In this document: positions 43,412 to 45,816 of the stretch, piece after piece
Numbering within the stretch: the stretch's first letter is position 1
How the letters are laid out: every line of letters starts with the position of its first letter
Position numbers and translations under genes: made by a program
Source: Planctomycetaceae bacterium
GTDB lineage: Bacteria > Planctomycetota > Planctomycetia > Pirellulales > Thermoguttaceae
Reading direction: 5' to 3'
DNA: 45,816 nt
NCBI GenBank assembly: GCA_012719125.1
Contig: JAAYAY010000133.1
Span: forward strand, 1 to 45,816
The notes under the pieces: model-generated
Told to the model about the DNA's origin: nothing
The model's database searches: none
Seen by the model: only the letters and a program-made list of their open reading frames with translations

Positions 43412-43440
43412 CCCCGTGGGTTGCACTTGCCGAGTACAAC
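43412..43440 (-). repeat. CGGCA-loop hairpin repeat, copy 4
   Basis: On the minus strand the stem is GTTGTACT / AGTGCAAC, seven pairs plus one G-U wobble, around CGGCA and followed by CCCACGGGG. It lies 21 bp after the esterase stop at 43391. Confidence 0.65.
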
Positions 43441-43649
43441 GCTGAACTCCGAATCCCCGTTGCCGACGCCCGTCAATCGCTGGTCGGCTTATCGCCTGCA
43501 ACCTATCCCCCGACGCCGGTCGGCCTATCTCGTCGAGCGGCTGAGCAGTTGCTGCGCCCAAAAATTCTTGACAGACACCATCTTGGAGCGATAATGCGCG
43601 CATGCATGGGCCGGGATCCGTTGTTGCCAAGGCAAAACGGAGGATCACC

Positions 43650-44232
43650 ATGAAAGACTACGAGATCATCGACACCAATGCCGACAACATCGGCGGTTGC
43701 GGCATCTGCGGCCGCAAGCCCGGCAGGACCGAGGGATATCGCCGCAAGTGTGATTGGCTCAAGAAGCAGTACGCGGAAGGCTTGAGGTACAAGGTACTCC
43801 GCTCACGTGAATCCGGTGACGTCGGGGTGATCGAGTACGCCCCCGGCAGCCATGCGTGGAGACCCGTCGAGGCGGAGGGTTACCTGGTCATCCATTGTCT
43901 GATGGTCACCCGCCAGCACTTGGGAAAAGGGCTTGGGATGCTCCTGGTGGAAAGCTGTCTCGCGGACGCCAGGAAGAGCAAGTGCCGATCAGTGCCCTAT
44001 GGTTGCCAAGTGCGTGAAGGATATTGCGGAGGCGTCCGGAGCCCTGGGGCTGAAGACGAGAGTGGTTCGTATCACGAGCGCCGAAAAGTCAAGAGAGCTT
44101 CCGACGCCCTATGGTGTGTTCAGCATTGTCTACGAGGGAAAGCTAATTGCCGAGCGTCCGATCAGTGGCAGGAGATTCACGAACATCGAAGTGTTCGGAC
44201 AACTTCTGCGAGGACAAGCCAATGACGATTGA
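43650..44232 (+). pseudogene. Acetyltransferase pseudogene with internal deletion and frameshift
   Basis: ATG 43650 with GGAGG upstream encodes KDYEIIDTNADNIGGCGICG, then RYKVLRSRESGDVGVIEYAPG, then the GNAT acetyl-CoA loop RQHLGKGLGMLLVESCLADARKSK. At about 43980-43990 the reading frame changes: frame two continues ADQCPMVAKCVKDIAEASGALGLKTRVV and ends PYGVFSIVYEGKLIAERPISGRRFTNI. In the intact family the two parts are joined by 60-70 residues that are missing here. The gene is therefore inactivated by an internal deletion, with the C-terminal YoaP-like domain out of frame. It lies in the accessory tail of the window. Confidence 0.75.
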
Positions 44233-45190
44233 CGCGAGCGCTGGCATCGAGAGTCCGCCGCCCCGCAGGGAATGCTGGGCGAACTGCGGCGGTGAGGTCG
44301 ATGAGGAGATGCGAGAAATCGACCGGCTGGAGGACGAGCTCTCGCCGCTGCCCGCGAATATCACACGCATAAGGAAGCTCATCTCGACTCTCGAGCTCTG
44401 CCATCACAAGGCCGAGCGCTGGGTCACGAATATCATCGAGGCGATCGGCAAGGGAGATACCTCCAAGGGCCTTGGGACTCGATCGGCGGGCGAGTCCCAT
44501 CCGGCGGAGCGTGACTGGATGAACGCCTGCACGGCGCTTTCTGCCTGGTGCGCCGGCCAACCGGCTGCTTCCGTCCAAATCAACATAGGGGGCCGATCCG
44601 CGAGCCGTTTGTTGAGCAAGCTCGGACAGCGCTCGGCTCTCAAGGAGTGGCAGGTACAACGCCTGATTCAGCGCATTCGGGAGTTTGTCGGCTGGCCTCG
44701 TTCGATGCTTCATGATGACTCGGTGTATGTTTTCATGGAGGAGTGTGGCGCTGATTTTGAACCTCCGGGCAGCGCTGAATGCCCCGAGTACTATCGGGAG
44801 CACGGAGATTTCTGGAAGCAGACCATCGAGATGCGCATCTACGACACCGTAAATGGCGAGCCTGCCGATATCTCCCTGGCCGTGGCCATCGACTTGATGT
44901 TTCCATGCAACTGGAACTTCGTTGACAACCTCGATACGGTTCTCGGCGCCATCGGCGGGGAGTTGCACACCGCTCATCCGCTCGCTGTCTGCGCACGAAA
45001 CATACGTCATGCTCCGATCTGTGAGCGCATGCAGACGGTCTGCAAGACCCTGCAACACTCCCTCCGGAATCATCGACTGGAGAACGACGTGGATAGCACG
45101 CTGCTGGAGTTGCTGGGAGATATCACCGCTCCAAAGAGGTGGCTCGTAGCCTCGCTCGACAAGACGATCCGATTACAGCTTGGATGGTAA
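44222..45190 (+). CDS. Unknown protein of the accessory region
   Basis: A 322-residue cytoplasmic protein that I do not recognise. ATG 44222 follows GAGGAC and overlaps the acetyltransferase pseudogene end by 11 bp, which suggests the two were once coupled. Visible features: an N-terminal ECWANCGGEVDEEMREIDRLE helix, QINIGGRSASRLLSKL, a GDxWKQTIEMRIYDTVNGEPADI segment, and a Cys/His-rich tail (ARNIRHAPICERMQTV). No catalytic motif or signal peptide was identified. Codon usage seems less GC-extreme than in the flanking enzymes. Confidence 0.55.
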   Translation: MTIDASAGIESPPPRRECWANCGGEVDEEMREIDRLEDELSPLPANITRIRKLISTLELCHHKAERWVTNIIEAIGKGDTSKGLGTRSAGESHPAERDWMNACTALSAWCAGQPAASVQINIGGRSASRLLSKLGQRSALKEWQVQRLIQRIREFVGWPRSMLHDDSVYVFMEECGADFEPPGSAECPEYYREHGDFWKQTIEMRIYDTVNGEPADISLAVAIDLMFPCNWNFVDNLDTVLGAIGGELHTAHPLAVCARNIRHAPICERMQTVCKTLQHSLRNHRLENDVDSTLLELLGDITAPKRWLVASLDKTIRLQLGW

Positions 45191-45406
45191 TCGGCAGGGT
45201 GCCACGGATGTTTTTCCGGATTGTATGTGACCACTTGATTTCGCATTGCCGGAAAGATGTCCGGGCGGCTTTGCCGCAAGAGGATTGTGGTTCGCTCGGC
45301 TTCGTTCAGCCTCTTGTTGCCAAGGCAACACGGACGAGGCGGTCTTCGTGCTTGCCACCCAATTAGGGCATCGATATACTGGCGATAGGCAATTGGAGGA
45401 ACAGCC

Positions 45407-45637
45407 ATGTCGCTTGAGACGATGATTTCCGGTTTGAGCCGCGACGAAAAGCTCGCTGCGATGGAACTCCTATGGAGGGATCTCACGGTCGATCCAGATT
45501 CTCTTGCGTCGCCGCAGTGGCACAAGCGGATCATTACCGATAGGCTTGACAATCCTGCTGCGGGAGAGGCGTTGCCGCTGGAGGAAGCGAAAGCAGAAAT
45601 CAAGGAAGCGATCCATGCACGTCGAGCTTCGAGTTGA
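45407..45637 (+). CDS. Putative addiction-module antitoxin
   Basis: A 76-residue protein typical of the small antitoxin family often named 'addiction module component' (CHP02574/PF09720): MISGLSRDEKLAAMELLWRDL, then SPQWHKRIITDRL and an acidic/basic C-terminal helix EAKAEIKEAI. ATG 45407 has GGAGGA upstream. It overlaps the toxin start at 45615 by 23 bp, the usual arrangement for translational coupling. The antitoxin should bind and neutralise a RelE/ParE-type toxin, which is broken here. Confidence 0.78.
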   Translation: MSLETMISGLSRDEKLAAMELLWRDLTVDPDSLASPQWHKRIITDRLDNPAAGEALPLEEAKAEIKEAIHARRASS

Positions 45638-45695
45638 AGCCCGCCATGATCTGGTCGAAGGAGCGATGTTCTACGATCGGCAACGGGAAGGTTGA
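45615..45695 (+). pseudogene. Truncated ParE/RelE-family toxin
   Basis: ATG 45615 begins MHVELRVEARHDLVEGAMFYDRQREG and stops at 45693-45695 after 26 residues; intact ParE-type toxins have about 95. The opening strand and helix match the family. The truncating TGA is the first three bases of what looks like a mobile-element end, so the gene was probably interrupted by insertion. The antitoxin gene upstream is intact. Confidence 0.7.
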
Positions 45696-45816
45696 GGTGG
45701 CTCCAGTTTGACAGACACTCCAAGTGCTTGGGTTATGGGTGAGGCAACGTCTCCTGTCAGCTCAGAGTACCGGTGCCTCTTCTCTTCTGTTCCTTTAATG
45801 TGGAAGTATCACCAGC
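45693..45816. mobile_element. Possible IS end (IS3-like) truncated by the window edge
   Basis: The sequence starts TGAGGTGGCTCCAGTTTGAC, which fits the TGA-starting ends seen in IS3-family elements. It begins exactly where the toxin reading frame is lost. No transposase is visible before the window ends, so this is inference. Confidence 0.35.

Noticed and set aside
1-45816. CRISPR array, tRNA or rRNA genes
   Set aside because: No regularly spaced direct repeats, no cloverleaf-like sequence and no rRNA-like stretch was found by reading both strands.

Overview
The window looks like a chromosomal segment of a planctomycete, most probably close to Pirellulales. The basis is the GC-rich coding sequence with long spurious antisense frames, a short ECF-type sigma factor followed by a Ser/Thr kinase with an extracytoplasmic sensor, a Tat-signal Gfo/Idh/MocA oxidoreductase, a DUF6807 (PmoA-like) protein, LamG and PQQ-propeller exported proteins, two uroporphyrinogen-decarboxylase-like proteins, and frequent non-ATG starts. 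This placement is inference; there is no rRNA or marker-gene alignment here.

Layout. 1-1636: an IS1380-family element whose two terminal inverted repeats are both visible, inserted just upstream of a secreted protein gene (1734-3008). 3000-5898: PilZ protein, TPR-like protein, a UROD-like methyltransferase and a small protein with a possible Toprim-like motif. 6177-10396: an SNF2-type helicase translationally coupled to a zinc-ribbon protein, then mutY. 10528-15068: a small conserved-type protein, hemW, and a 1000-residue secreted TPR protein on the minus strand. 15511-17646: three exported small proteins (Gly-rich, PDZ, and a Gly/Ala/Ser repeat protein) in one apparent operon closed by a strong hairpin terminator. 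17774-21213: ECF-type sigma factor and membrane Ser/Thr kinase. 21170-29270: BASS transporter, DUF6807 protein, second UROD-like protein, LamG protein, PQQ propeller. 29572-31708: a decayed secreted-protein fragment and lepA. 31996-43391: a run of exported enzymes (two alpha/beta hydrolases, a tandem-FAD oxidoreductase fused to a HEAT-like tail, a lactonase-fold protein, an M20 peptidase, a Gfo/Idh oxidoreductase, a TIM-barrel isomerase) that suggests breakdown or modification of sugars or similar small molecules. 43650-45816: an accessory tail with an internally deleted acetyltransferase pseudogene, an unknown gene, an antitoxin, and a ParE/RelE-like toxin cut off after 26 codons by what looks like the end of another insertion sequence.

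The intergenic DNA is unusually structured. Four copies of a small hairpin (8-bp stem, CGGCA loop, CCCACGGG flank) show compensatory stem changes, and two of them form an inverted pair. There are also a 12-bp-arm inverted repeat element (23961-24047), a perfect 28-bp inverted repeat (33535-33621), a widespread-type ATTCCCGC/GCGGGAAT hairpin, and GGGACTGTCCC-type palindromes. No tRNA, rRNA or CRISPR array was seen. The best candidates for undescribed biology are the helicase/zinc-ribbon pair, the exported repeat-protein operon, the tandem-FAD/HEAT fusion and the hairpin family.
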